A DNA stretch of 45,126 nucleotides from Bradyrhizobium oropedii (GTDB lineage: Bacteria > Pseudomonadota > Alphaproteobacteria > Rhizobiales > Xanthobacteraceae). Location of the stretch: NCBI RefSeq assembly GCF_020889685.1, contig NZ_JACMYO010000056.1, positions 1 through 45,126 of the forward strand. The letters run 5' to 3'. Each line of letters opens with the position of its first letter. The stretch's first letter is position 1. The translations under genes were made by a program, and so were the position numbers. This document shows, piece after piece, positions 29,882 through 38,232 of this stretch. Below the pieces are notes generated by a model. That model saw only the letters and a program-made list of their open reading frames with translations, was not told the origin of the DNA and did not search any database.

Positions 29882-31504
29882 ATGATCCGCCTCGATAACG
29901 TCTCCAAGCAAGTCGGCCACCAGATCCTCTTCATCGAAGCCTCCGCCGCGCTCCAGAAGGGCGAGAAGATCGGCCTTGTCGGGCCGAACGGTGCCGGCAA
30001 GACCACCCTGTTCCGGATGATCTCGGGCCGGGAAGTCCCGGATGAGGGCCAGGTCTCGCTCGATCGCGGCATCTCGATCGGCTATTTCAGCCAGGATGTC
30101 GGCGAGATGTCCGGCCGCAGCGCGGTCGCCGAGGTGATGGACGGGGCGGGACCTGTCAGCGTGGTCGCGGCCGAGCTGCGGGAACTCGAGGCCGCGATGG
30201 CCGATCCCGACAAGGCCGATGAGATGGACGACATCATCGCGCGCTATGGCGAGGTGCAGCACCAGTTCGAGGAGCTCGACGGTTACGCCCTCGACGGCCG
30301 CGCGCGCGAGGCGCTGGCGGGCCTCGGCTTCAGCCAGGAGATGATGGACGGCGACGTCGGCAAGCTCTCGGGCGGCTGGAAGATGCGCGTGGCGCTGGCC
30401 CGCATCCTGCTGATGCGTCCCGACGTCATGCTGCTCGACGAGCCGAGCAACCATCTCGATCTCGAAAGCCTGATCTGGCTCGAGCAGTTTCTGAAGGGTT
30501 ACGAAGGCGCGCTCTTGATGACCTCGCATGACCGCGAGTTCATCAACCGCATCATCAACAAGGTGGTCGAGATCGACGGCGGCCAGCTCACCAGCTATTC
30601 CGGCAATTACGAGTTCTACGAACAGCAGCGCGCGCTCTCTGACAAGCAGCAGCAGGCGCAGTTCGAGCGGCAGCAGGCGATGCTCGCCAAGGAGATCAAG
30701 TTCATCGAGCGTTTCAAGGCGCGCGCCTCGCACGCTGCCCAGGTGCAGAGCCGGGTCAAGAAGCTCGACAAGATCGAGCGGGTCGAGCCGCCGCGGCGGC
30801 GCCAGACGGTGGCGTTCGAATTCCAGCCGGCGCCGCGCTCCGGCGAGGACGTCGTCAGCCTGAAGAACGTTCACAAGGCCTATGGCAGCAAGCGGATCTA
30901 TGACGGGCTCGACTTCATGATCCGTCGCCGCGAGCGCTGGTGCGTGATGGGCATCAACGGCGCCGGCAAGTCGACGCTCTTGAAACTGGTCGCCGGTTCA
31001 ACCGAGCCCGACGACGGCGCGGTCGCGGTCGGCGGCAGCGTCAAGATGGGCTATTTCGCCCAGCACGCGATGGATCTGCTCGACGGCGAGCGCACCGTAT
31101 TCCAGTCGCTGGAAGATGCATTTCCGCAGGCCGGGCAGGGCTCTCTGCGCGCGCTTGCCGGCTGCTTCGGCTTCTCGGGCGACGACGTCGAGAAGAAATG
31201 CCGGGTGCTCTCGGGCGGCGAGAAGGCGCGACTGGTGATGGCCAAGATGCTGTTCGATCCGCCGAACTTCCTGGTGCTCGACGAACCGACCAACCATCTC
31301 GATCTCGCCACCAAGGAAATGCTGATCAACGCGCTCGCCGAGTTCGAGGGCACCATGCTGTTCGTCTCGCATGACCGGCATTTCCTCGCCGCGCTCTCCA
31401 ACCGCGTGCTGGAGTTGACGCCGGAAGGCATTCACCAATTTGGCGGCGGCTACACCGAATATGTCGCGCGCACCGGCCACGAAGCGCCGGGGCTGCGGAG
31501 CTAG
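29882..31504 (+). CDS. ABC-F family ATPase (ribosome-associated)
   Basis: A 540-aa soluble protein with two ABC ATPase domains and no membrane segments. Domain 1 has Walker A GPNGAGKTT, signature LSGGWKMR and Walker B LLDEPSNHLD; domain 2 has GINGAGKST, LSGGEKAR and VLDEPTNHLD. The charged inter-domain linker (residues about 240-310, ALSDKQQQAQFERQQAMLAK) is the P-site tRNA-interaction motif of the family. Length and linker resemble YbiT-type members more than Uup or EttA. ABC-F proteins adjust the ribosomal peptidyl-transferase centre on difficult sequences. The gene ends 1 base from the convergent acyltransferase stop. Confidence 0.93.
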   Translation: MIRLDNVSKQVGHQILFIEASAALQKGEKIGLVGPNGAGKTTLFRMISGREVPDEGQVSLDRGISIGYFSQDVGEMSGRSAVAEVMDGAGPVSVVAAELRELEAAMADPDKADEMDDIIARYGEVQHQFEELDGYALDGRAREALAGLGFSQEMMDGDVGKLSGGWKMRVALARILLMRPDVMLLDEPSNHLDLESLIWLEQFLKGYEGALLMTSHDREFINRIINKVVEIDGGQLTSYSGNYEFYEQQRALSDKQQQAQFERQQAMLAKEIKFIERFKARASHAAQVQSRVKKLDKIERVEPPRRRQTVAFEFQPAPRSGEDVVSLKNVHKAYGSKRIYDGLDFMIRRRERWCVMGINGAGKSTLLKLVAGSTEPDDGAVAVGGSVKMGYFAQHAMDLLDGERTVFQSLEDAFPQAGQGSLRALAGCFGFSGDDVEKKCRVLSGGEKARLVMAKMLFDPPNFLVLDEPTNHLDLATKEMLINALAEFEGTMLFVSHDRHFLAALSNRVLELTPEGIHQFGGGYTEYVARTGHEAPGLRS

Positions 31505-31505
31505 C

Positions 31506-32138
31506 TCAAGCCCGCCACCGCGCGCAAAACGCTTCGACGTCGCCGGACTGGAATTCCGGGAGGCGCTCCCAGATGGTGTCGGCCGGCCAATTCCACCAGG
31601 CGATCTGCGACAGCTCGGCTGCGATCTTGCGGCTGAACCGCTCCCTGATCGGCCGGGCCGGCACGCCGCCGACGATCGTGTAGGGCGCGACGTCGCGCGA
31701 GACCACTGCGCCGGCTGCCAGCACCGCGCCGTCTCCGACGGTGACGCCGGGCAGCACGATCACGCCATGGCCGATCCAGACGTCGTTGCCGATCACGACG
31801 CGGTCCGCGCGCCGATCGCTGAAGAAGCCGTGATCGCGCTCGGCGGAGGCCGAGTAATATTCCGGGCAGTAGGTGAAGCGATGCTGCGACGGGCGCTCGA
31901 CCGGATGATTGGGCGCACCGATCCGGACCTGCGCGGCGATGGCGCAGAAGCGACCGATCACGGCGTCGGCGACCATGCAGCCGCTGCCGAGATAGGAGTA
32001 ATCGCCAAGCTCGGTGTATTCGATCGCGGTGTCGCCGAGGACTTCGCAGCAACGTCCGACCTTGACCTCCCGCAGCTTGACCGTCGGCTCGATGACGGTT
32101 TCGGCAAGCTTGGGGAGGGTTGGGTTCGATTCAGTCAT
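31506..32138 (-). CDS. Left-handed beta-helix (hexapeptide) acyltransferase, XAT/phosphonate-associated type
   Basis: A 210-aa hexapeptide-repeat transferase. Repeats run through AIEYTELGDYSYLGSGCMVA, DAVIGRFCAIAAQVRIGAPN and VVIGNDVWIGHGVIVLPGVT, with the extended loop HPVERPSQHRFTYCPEYYSA holding the catalytic His. The C-terminus (SQIAWWNWPADTIWERLPEF) is typical of the xenobiotic/chloramphenicol acetyltransferase-like group and resembles the phosphonate-locus transferases (TIGR03308-like, from memory). No phn genes are nearby, so the acceptor is open. GAGGAC lies 6 bases before the ATG. Confidence 0.85.
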   Translation of the reverse strand: MTESNPTLPKLAETVIEPTVKLREVKVGRCCEVLGDTAIEYTELGDYSYLGSGCMVADAVIGRFCAIAAQVRIGAPNHPVERPSQHRFTYCPEYYSASAERDHGFFSDRRADRVVIGNDVWIGHGVIVLPGVTVGDGAVLAAGAVVSRDVAPYTIVGGVPARPIRERFSRKIAAELSQIAWWNWPADTIWERLPEFQSGDVEAFCARWRA

Positions 32139-32505
32139 ATGATTGTCCTCGATCGGGCAATTCGCGCGGTGCGGTATCTATCACGGCGAGCGGGCAAGGC
32201 GATGGTGGTTCGCAGTTTGCTGCCGCGGCCTGGTTCTTGAACTCGTCGACAACGGCAATCGCCTTGTTGAGCAAGTCCGCGGCCGGAATCAAGGCGCTAA
32301 CCGGGTCGAGAAATATACACTGCAGATTGTTGCGCTATCGAAGGTATCGCGATTCGCATGCTTGCGTTTCAGGCCTCGATAGGTTCTAAGCCCGGTGACT
32401 TCATGACCGTTGGCATGAACAAGAAGCGCGCTGCGTGGCTTTACCACATTCTGGACAGAGTTGCATCGTAGCTCGCGCGCCCCCCCAAATTCAGAGGATT
32501 TCAGC
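32139..32505. other. Non-coding region upstream of the HU gene
   Basis: 367 bp with no supported gene. It is divergent between the acyltransferase and HU genes and somewhat AT-richer than the flanks (AAATATACACTGCAG near 32311). A run of seven Cs sits at 32480-32486, about 20 bases before the HU start. No classical promoter, riboswitch or terminator stands out. Confidence 0.4.
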
Positions 32506-32802
32506 ATGGCCAAGATGACGAAGAATCAATTGATCGACTCGATTGCCGAGGGCACGCAGATATCGAAGAACGACGTGAGGACCGTCATCGAGCATATGGC
32601 GACTGTTGGCTACAAGGAGCTGAACGAATCCGGTGAGTTCGTCATTCCTGGCTTTGTGAAAATGTCTGTCGTGCATAAGCCTGCCACGGAAGCTCGCAGC
32701 GGTGTAAATCCTTTCACGAAAGAGCCGATGGAATTTGCAGCGAAGCCGGCCAGCAAGTCGGTCAAGGCGTCACCTCTCAAGGTCGCCAAGGACGCTGTTT
32801 AA
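32506..32802 (+). CDS. HU-family DNA-binding protein
   Basis: A 98-aa histone-like protein: MAKMTKNQLIDSIAEGTQIS, then KNDVRTVIEHMATVGYKELN, followed by the beta-arm region FVIPGFVKMSVVHKPATEAR and the arm end SGVNPFTKEPMEFAAKPASK. The arm carries GVNPFTKEP in place of the canonical G-x-NP-x-TG-x, so the arm tip retains Asn-Pro. A basic tail (KSVKASPLKVAKDAV) extends it. The ATG has AGAGGA eight bases upstream. It probably bends and coats DNA in the cytoplasm. It is monocistronic and differs from main HupB, suggesting a secondary HU. Confidence 0.88.
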   Translation: MAKMTKNQLIDSIAEGTQISKNDVRTVIEHMATVGYKELNESGEFVIPGFVKMSVVHKPATEARSGVNPFTKEPMEFAAKPASKSVKASPLKVAKDAV

Positions 32803-32928
32803 AGACTACGGTTTGCGTCAGGCCACGCGCGCAAGCAATGCAACGGCGCATGGCCTGCCGCGCTGTCTCCGGCTTGTCCGCCTCAGCATCGCCCGCTACG
32901 CTTCACGGAAATGCGGGAGTGAAACGGC

Positions 32929-33803
32929 ATGAAGCAGATCAGGATCGGCGACATCACGATCGACGCGGTGATCGAGCGCGAGGGGCCGTGGCGGCGGCCG
33001 TAGGATTTCTTCCCGACCTACAACGATGATGTGTTCAAGCATCATTGAAGACGATGGAGCCGGAAGTCTTCGATGCCGCGCGCGGCATGATGGTGATCAC
33101 CTACCAGACCTTCGTGGTGCGGACGCCGCGCTACACCATCCTGGTCGACACCTGCACCGGTGAGGACAAGGGACACCCGCCGCCGTTCGACTTCCCGGGC
33201 AAAGAGCGCTGGCGCAACGAACTGTTTGCGCTCGGCATCTCCTACGAGCAGATCGACTACGTGTTCTGCACCCATCTGCATATTGACCACACCGGCTGGA
33301 ACACCACGCTGCGTGACGGGCGCTGGGTGCCGACCTTCCCGAACGCGAAATACGTCTTCCACAAGGGGGAGTATGCGGCCTGGGAGACCGAGAATGCCAA
33401 GGGCGCCAATCCGCCCGGCACGGTGTTTCGCGACAACTGCCTGCCGATTGTCGAGGCCGGGCAGGCGCTGTTGGTCGACGACGACTATGCGCTCGACGAC
33501 ACCGTCACGCTGACGCCGACGCCGGGCCACTCGCCCTGCCATTGCTGCGTCAACATCTTCTCGAAGGGGCAGCGCGCGGTGGTCGCCGGCGATCTGATGC
33601 ACCACGCGATCCAGTGCCGCGAGCCGGAGTGGTCGGCCAAGCCGGATTGGGATCCGAAGCAGTCGGCTCTATCGCGGCGAAAATTCTTTGCCTCGGTTGC
33701 CGAGACCGACACGCTGATCCTGCCGATCCATTTTCCCGCCCCGACGGTCGGTCTGATCAAGCCGGACGGCGATCGCTTCGACTATCGCTTCAAGCGGGAG
33801 TAG
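32929..33803 (+). pseudogene. Metallo-beta-lactamase-fold hydrolase disrupted by a stop codon and a frameshift
   Basis: From the ATG at 32929 (GGGAG nine bases upstream) the frame reads MKQIRIGDITIDAVIEREGP then WRRP and hits TAG at 33001, codon 25. Reading on gives DFFPTYNDDVFKHH, then TGA at 33046. Adding one base there restores LKTMEPEVFDAARGMMVITY and the rest of the protein to 33803. So there is one nonsense change (CAG to TAG would fit) and one 1-bp deletion. The downstream part keeps all MBL zinc ligands: HLHIDHTG, PTPGHSPCH, VAGDLMHHA, LPIHFPAP. A TTG at 33045 could restart a truncated protein of 252 aa, missing the first strands. The family includes lactonases, but substrate is unknown. 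Confidence 0.85.
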
Positions 33804-33830
33804 GCGCGGGCCGCCGGGTGCTCGGTGCTG

Positions 33831-34025
33831 TCAGACGCGCGCGGTGCGGGTGCGCCGCGGGACCTGGGTCAGAAACCGTTCGAGATCAGCGCACAGGCGA
33901 TGCGCGAGCTCCTCATCGATCGCGAACGTCGCGACGGTGCCGGCGCAGTCGATTTCGATGGTCCCGCGCAATGGCACGGCGGAGGTGGTCGACACCTCGA
34001 TATCTGTCGCTCTTTGCGTTGTCAT
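33831..34025 (-). CDS. Small hypothetical protein in the PilZ/DUF2336 cluster
   Basis: A 64-aa frame from the ATG at 34025, with AAGGGGA nine bases upstream: MTTQRATDIEVSTTSAVPLR, then GTIEIDCAGTVATFAIDEEL and AHRLCADLERFLTQVPRRTR. It predicts as a beta-rich start and an amphipathic helix; no leader. An upstream ATG at 34067 would overlap the PilZ stop by 4 bases. It lies 38 bases after the PilZ gene on the same strand, so it may share its transcript. Function unknown. Confidence 0.6.
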   Translation of the reverse strand: MTTQRATDIEVSTTSAVPLRGTIEIDCAGTVATFAIDEELAHRLCADLERFLTQVPRRTRTARV

Positions 34026-34063
34026 GTCGTCAACTTCCCCTTCAGGCCGGTCTCCGTAAATTC

Positions 34064-34366
34064 TCATTTCGGAATGACGGCGCGTCCCTTGCGCTTTCTT
34101 TCTTCGATGAATCTGACGCCGATCTCGCTGCCGTCGACACGGAGCAGCTCGCAGCGGCGGAAGGCCAGTCCGCGCGAGGACAGCACCAGGAAGAACTCCT
34201 GCGCCTTCAGCACGTCGAGTGTTCCATCGACCTCGAGCCGGGCGCCGCTCTGCGAGACGTCGAGCAGGATGCAGCTCCGCCGCCATGTGCCGTCGACGCC
34301 CATGAGGTTGACGGGATGGTGCGTATCGAGTTTGACGCGCTCCGCCCTGCGGTCACCATACGTCAT
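34064..34366 (-). CDS. PilZ-domain protein
   Basis: A 100-aa single PilZ domain: MTYGDRRAERVKLDTHHPVN, CILLDVSQSGARLEVDGTLD, RCELLRVDGSEIGVRFIEER. The c-di-GMP-binding RxxxR lies in RRAER and the D/NxSxxG in DVSQSGA. PilZ proteins sense c-di-GMP and act on motility or exopolysaccharide systems through partners. It starts 8 bases after the DUF2336 stop and is probably co-transcribed with it; a second PilZ protein is at 36502. The start has only a weak ribosome-binding site, fitting coupling. Confidence 0.85.
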   Translation of the reverse strand: MTYGDRRAERVKLDTHHPVNLMGVDGTWRRSCILLDVSQSGARLEVDGTLDVLKAQEFFLVLSSRGLAFRRCELLRVDGSEIGVRFIEERKRKGRAVIPK

Positions 34367-34374
34367 GACACGAC

Positions 34375-35148
34375 TCACACCGCCCGAGAGCGTTTCGCAA
34401 TCACCGCGGCCCGCGCCTCTGCATAGTCGATCGTGGCTGGCGGGTTTGCGGAGGCGCGGGCTGTGCCGGCATCGATGGCGGCGCGGATCGTGTCCCGAAG
34501 TTCGGGACGTGCGAGCTTGAGCAGCCGGACCTGCTGGCGCGGCGTGGATCGCATCACGAGATCGGCGACAACACGGTGAGGCAGGTCGCTGCGCGCGATC
34601 AACCCGTCCGCAATATCGTCGTCGCGCTCGGCGGCATCGACCATCATCGCAAGACCCGCGCTGGTCATGGCGGCGCCGGGATTGCCCGCGAGAACGCGAA
34701 GCACGCTGCTGTCGCCCCGCATCAGCAGAATGTCCGTGAGCTCCGCGTTGACCGCCTTGCGGCCGGCGATCGCGCAGAGGTGTCCCTCGGCCCGCATCCA
34801 GGCGATGTCGATCAGGTCGGCATCCGGAATGCAGTCGCACTTTCGCAGGATCGGCGCGGCGACATCGGCGTCATCATGGTTGGCCAGGCGGCGTGCGAGC
34901 TCCCGCGGCACCACAGGCAAGTCGGCGAGCGAGCGGCTGAGCGTGGTCAGGGTCCGCAGCTCGACGCCGTCGGTCAGGCGAACCAGGATGCCGTCGAACA
35001 TCTCGACGTGATGCGCGCTGAGGCGGTGAACGTCATCCAGAAACAGGCTGGCCACCTCCCGCAGCATGCGCGTGCGGAGATCGGGGGAGCCGGCTTTCAA
35101 GACATGGTCGAGTTCGGCAAAAAGATCGGGCGTTGCAATGACTGTCAT
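34375..35148 (-). CDS. DUF2336 domain protein
   Basis: A 257-aa alpha-helical protein of the alphaproteobacterial DUF2336 family: LFAELDHVLKAGSPDLRTRM at the start, then LADLPVVPRELARRLANHDD and AAPILRKCDCIPDADLIDIA. Repeating helix pairs suggest a HEAT-like scaffold. Such genes often lie beside PilZ genes, as here, hinting at a role in c-di-GMP signalling or surface regulation; this is inference. The ATG has AGGTACCGCA upstream. Its promoter region holds alternating TGTTCC/GGAACA half-sites at 35163-35191. Confidence 0.88.
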   Translation of the reverse strand: MTVIATPDLFAELDHVLKAGSPDLRTRMLREVASLFLDDVHRLSAHHVEMFDGILVRLTDGVELRTLTTLSRSLADLPVVPRELARRLANHDDADVAAPILRKCDCIPDADLIDIAWMRAEGHLCAIAGRKAVNAELTDILLMRGDSSVLRVLAGNPGAAMTSAGLAMMVDAAERDDDIADGLIARSDLPHRVVADLVMRSTPRQQVRLLKLARPELRDTIRAAIDAGTARASANPPATIDYAEARAAVIAKRSRAV

Positions 35149-35459
35149 TGCGGTACCTAAAATGTTCCGCGACGAGGAACATCAGTGTTCCCAACGTCAA
35201 TCTGCTCCCCGAATCTTTAATAGGGGTATAGAGTTTGATGGGGAGAGCCGAACCACCGGTGGATATTCCGGTAAACACTATCGAAATTCGGCAGCAGTGA
35301 TACTTTGTCTGATTGTTAGGTCCGTCCAACGGACTGCATTTTTCCCGATTGAATTTATTGGACGATTCGCATTTGGTGCATGGACATTATCGATGATGCG
35401 GGCACGCAGGACGCCGCGCCGCGCGCAAATTTTCAAGATCATTTCATAGGAGCGGTCAT
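35149..35459. promoter_or_regulatory. 311-bp divergent control region, DUF2336/AraC
   Basis: No gene is supported. Three half-sites occur in order: TGTTCC (35163), GGAACA (35176), TGTTCC (35186), making two overlapping inverted pairs next to the DUF2336 start. A small dyad GTCCGT-CCA-ACGGAC lies at 35320-35334 before a T-run. The region is clearly more AT-rich than the flanking genes. Confidence 0.45.
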
Positions 35460-36431
35460 TTGACGGCGCCATTGCTGGTGCCGAGAGTCTTTCGTTTTGA
35501 CGATGTTGATGCATTCCGGAGTTCGATCCGAAATCTGGATGTTGATTTCACGCCGCTTGCGCGGAAGATTTCGGCCGAGCAGATCATCCTGAGTTTGCCG
35601 GGATGCGAGCTCAACTACACGCAGTCCTTTCCGAGGATCGTCGACGCGCAGCTTGCGCCGCATGCCACCGCGGTCGGCTTCACGATGGACGATGGCGTTC
35701 CGATGCGGTTCAACGGCGTCGAGCGCGATCGGGCCGTGATCGTGCTTGGCGGCGGCGGTGCGTTCTACACCTCCGTGGAGGAGACACCCCGCCAATATGC
35801 CTCGGTGATCTTCACGCCCGAGATGGTCGACCGTGGTTGGCCGAACCCTGGTCTGCATTTCAGCATCCACGAGATTTCTCAACGCGCGCAGGATCGGCTG
35901 CGTGAAGTGGTCAGGCAGGTTCTGCTCGTCACGTCGGAGCAGGTGACGATTGCGGAGTTTGCCACCGGGGCGTCGATCAAGGAGACGTTGCTCGCCGTGA
36001 TCGACAACGCGTTCGCCGAGATCGTGCCGGCCAAGTGGGCGACACGGGCCAACACGACGCGCCAGTTCAAGGTCTTCAACGACGCGCGCGCCATCCTGGC
36101 CGGCGACGTCGCCCATCCGATCTACAGCGGCGAGCTCGCCAGGCAGATCGGCGTGTCCGTGCGCACGCTGCACGACGCTATTCTGCGCTACCGGGGCGTC
36201 AGCCTGCATCGCTACCTGAAGTTGCGCCGGCTCTGGCTGGTACGCCAGCAACTGCTCGCCGGGGCGCCGAGCGTCAAGGCCTGCGCGCTGGCCTATGGAT
36301 TTTGGCACCTGAGCGATTTCTCGCGGAGCTACCGGTCGCAGTTCGGCGAAGCACCGTCGGAGACGCTGGCGGCCTCGCGCCGCCCAAGCGTCCCGCGCGC
36401 CGATCCGTCATCGCGCAGACACGAATCGTAA
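35460..36431 (+). CDS. AraC-family transcription regulator
   Basis: A 323-aa regulator. The N-terminal ~200 residues are an effector/dimerisation region (FRFDDVDAFRSSIRNLDVDF, ILSLPGCELNYTQSFPRIVD). The C-terminal ~100 are two AraC helix-turn-helix units: IYSGELARQIGVSVRTLHDA, then VKACALAYGFWHLSDFSRSY and RSQFGEAPSETL. The start is TTG at 35460 with AGGAG seven bases upstream. The target is unknown; the genes flanking it are PilZ proteins and DUF2336. It may respond to a small ligand, but no binding residues can be named. The 5' end is relatively AT-rich. Confidence 0.88.
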   Translation: MTAPLLVPRVFRFDDVDAFRSSIRNLDVDFTPLARKISAEQIILSLPGCELNYTQSFPRIVDAQLAPHATAVGFTMDDGVPMRFNGVERDRAVIVLGGGGAFYTSVEETPRQYASVIFTPEMVDRGWPNPGLHFSIHEISQRAQDRLREVVRQVLLVTSEQVTIAEFATGASIKETLLAVIDNAFAEIVPAKWATRANTTRQFKVFNDARAILAGDVAHPIYSGELARQIGVSVRTLHDAILRYRGVSLHRYLKLRRLWLVRQQLLAGAPSVKACALAYGFWHLSDFSRSYRSQFGEAPSETLAASRRPSVPRADPSSRRHES

Positions 36432-36501
36432 CAATTCGTCTGAACGGAATCTTAACGCCGGCCGAGGAACCTGTTGGTACGATTCCACCAGAGGCGGCCT
36501 G

Positions 36502-36747
36502 ATGCATCCCCGGCGATTTGCGCGTGTTCGACCGACGGGATGCGTGTCCAGTGTGGTCAAGCTCCAGCTTGAACCGAAGGCGCCGCTGATCGAATGCCGG
36601 CTGGTGGATTATTCCGCCGGCGGGGCCTGCCTGGAATTTTCCAAGCCCATCCAGCTGCCGGAACGTTTTGAAATGTTCCACGGCAATACGAAGAAGCGCT
36701 GCCGGCGGGTCTGGAGCAGGGGCGTGCGGGTCGGCGTCTCGTTCTGA
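36502..36747 (+). CDS. Small PilZ-domain protein
   Basis: An 81-aa minimal PilZ domain: MHPRRFARVRPTGCVSSVVK, ECRLVDYSAGGACLEFSKPI, QLPERFEMFHGNTKKRCRRV, ending GVRVGVSF. RRFAR may serve as the RxxxR motif, and DYSAGGA as D/NxSxxG. The ATG has GAGG seven bases upstream. Short rhizobial PilZ proteins of this kind vary in c-di-GMP binding. It follows the AraC gene by 70 bases on the same strand. Confidence 0.83.
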   Translation: MHPRRFARVRPTGCVSSVVKLQLEPKAPLIECRLVDYSAGGACLEFSKPIQLPERFEMFHGNTKKRCRRVWSRGVRVGVSF

Positions 36748-36855
36748 GCGCCCACCGACCGGGGTTCATCACCCGTCAACAGCCGTTCGGGCCGCGCCCG
36801 GCGCGACCCGATGGTTGGTCCCGATCAAGGAGGGCGATTTGCCCGGCGAGGGGGC

Positions 36856-37104
36856 TCAGGCGCCGCTCTGGCACTTCTTCATGAACGAGTTCTTGGCCGC
36901 GCCGGCGAGCTTCTTGCCGTCGGAACCGACCGCCTTGGTCTCGCAGGAATCCATCGTGCATTTCTTCATGAACGAGGTCTTGGCCGCGCCGGCCAGCGGC
37001 TTGCCGTCCTTGCCGACGGCCTTTGTCTCGCAGGAGGCGTCCTGAGCAAATGCCGAACCGGCGGCAAAGGTCGCGATCACGGCCGCCAAGAAAATCCGCT
37101 TCAT
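36856..37104 (-). CDS. PsiF-repeat exported protein
   Basis: An 82-aa protein with a signal peptide (MKRIFLAAVIATFAAGSAFA) and two near-identical PsiF repeats: CETKAVGKDGKPLAGAAKTS then FMKKC, and CETKAVGSDGKKLAGAAKNS then FMKKC. Each repeat has a conserved Cys at both ends. PsiF is named as a phosphate-starvation-inducible protein in E. coli; its role is unknown. The ATG has GGGAG about seven bases upstream. It stands alone. Confidence 0.9.
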   Translation of the reverse strand: MKRIFLAAVIATFAAGSAFAQDASCETKAVGKDGKPLAGAAKTSFMKKCTMDSCETKAVGSDGKKLAGAAKNSFMKKCQSGA

Positions 37105-37254
37105 CTGGGTTCTCCCTAAACCAAACCAGTGGCCGGATTGGATATCGGATTCTTGGCCCGATCAAGTTCCCACAGCCAAATTTGTCTATAAAATGCCCGG
37201 ATAGTCGTGAGAAAATTCCGCGTGCAGTGCGGAACAAAATGGGGGACACGCGGA

Positions 37255-37932
37255 ATGGAGTTCGAGGCGCTGGTACAGACACGCAAAAGCGTGCGCGGGT
37301 TCAAGAAGCGGCCGGTGTCGCGGGCGACCGTCGAGGAGATCATCGAGGTGGCCAAGCGCGCGCCGTCCTCGATGAACACCCAGCCCTGGCACGTCCACGT
37401 CCTGACCGGGGCGCCGCTGGAGGAAGTGCGCCGCCGCAATATGGATGAGATGATCGCCGGCGCCAAAGCCAAGCGCGACATCGTCAGCCACGGCGAGTAC
37501 CAGGGCGTGCACCGCGGCCGCCAGGTCGACATCGCCAAGAAGCTGTTCGGCGCCATGGGCATCGCCCGCGACGACAAGCCGATGCGGCAGGACTGGGTGC
37601 TGCGCGGTTTCCGCCAGTTCGACGCCCCGGTCTCGCTGGTCCTGACCTACGACCGCATCCTCGATCCCGGCGCGGTCTGCCATTTCGATCTCGGCGCGCT
37701 CTGCTACGGCATCGTGCTGGCGGCCTGGGATCGCGGCCTTGGCAGCGTCATCAACGGCCAGGGCATCATGCGCTCCGACATCGTGCGCGAGGTCGCCAAT
37801 ATCCCGGAAGACCAGGTGATCATGACCTGCGTCGCGATGGGCTATCCCGACGACAGCTTTGCCGCCAACGCGGTGCGGTCGGACCGCGAGGCCAACAGCG
37901 ACTTCGTCAGCTACGTCGGCTTTGCCGACTAG
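37255..37932 (+). CDS. Nitroreductase-family FMN oxidoreductase
   Basis: A 225-aa flavoprotein: MEFEALVQTRKSVRGFKKRP (FMN-binding RKSVRGF), AKRAPSSMNTQPWHVHVLTG (flavin-contacting SSMNTQPW), and near the end QVIMTCVAMGYPDDSFAANA. These features define the NfsA/NfnB nitroreductase group, which reduces nitro compounds, quinones or enoates with NAD(P)H. Natural substrate unknown. The ATG at 37255 has GGGGGA about seven bases upstream; an upstream in-frame start at 37207 adds unconserved sequence. Confidence 0.9.
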   Translation: MEFEALVQTRKSVRGFKKRPVSRATVEEIIEVAKRAPSSMNTQPWHVHVLTGAPLEEVRRRNMDEMIAGAKAKRDIVSHGEYQGVHRGRQVDIAKKLFGAMGIARDDKPMRQDWVLRGFRQFDAPVSLVLTYDRILDPGAVCHFDLGALCYGIVLAAWDRGLGSVINGQGIMRSDIVREVANIPEDQVIMTCVAMGYPDDSFAANAVRSDREANSDFVSYVGFAD

Positions 37933-38232
37933 GCACGCCTGTATCTGGCAGCGAGGATCACACGCTGTTCAACAAGACTAGAACGGCGCTCGAGGCGCCG
38001 ATCGTCGATCGCTCCCTTGCAGCCGACAACCTCGTGCTGCGTGATGACTTGGTCGAGGCGCCCGCGCATCTGGCGCAATTGCGCGGTCGCTGACCGCGCC
38101 GCGGGATATTGAATTCCGCACCATGAAACCCTCGCGCGACAGTGAGCGTGGGTGCGCGTTTCCGCTATTTGTGCCGACAAAAAATGCGCTACTGGATTTG
38201 TGAAGCACAACAGCACAGGCGAGGAATCCCAG
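37933..38232. other. 300-bp intergenic region, possible gene remnant
   Basis: No complete gene. On the plus strand one frame reads protein-like (SEDHTLFNKTRTALEAPIVD, then RSLAADNLVLRDDLVEAPAH and LAQLRGR) and ends at a TGA near 38092, but it has no start codon and joins no upstream gene. It could be the decayed C-terminus of a lost gene or chance. The rest is leader for the acyl-CoA dehydrogenase. Confidence 0.35.

Noticed and set aside
32480..32486. Run of seven Cs before the HU gene as a phase-variable tract
   Set aside because: It is upstream of the ribosome-binding site and too short to argue for phase variation.
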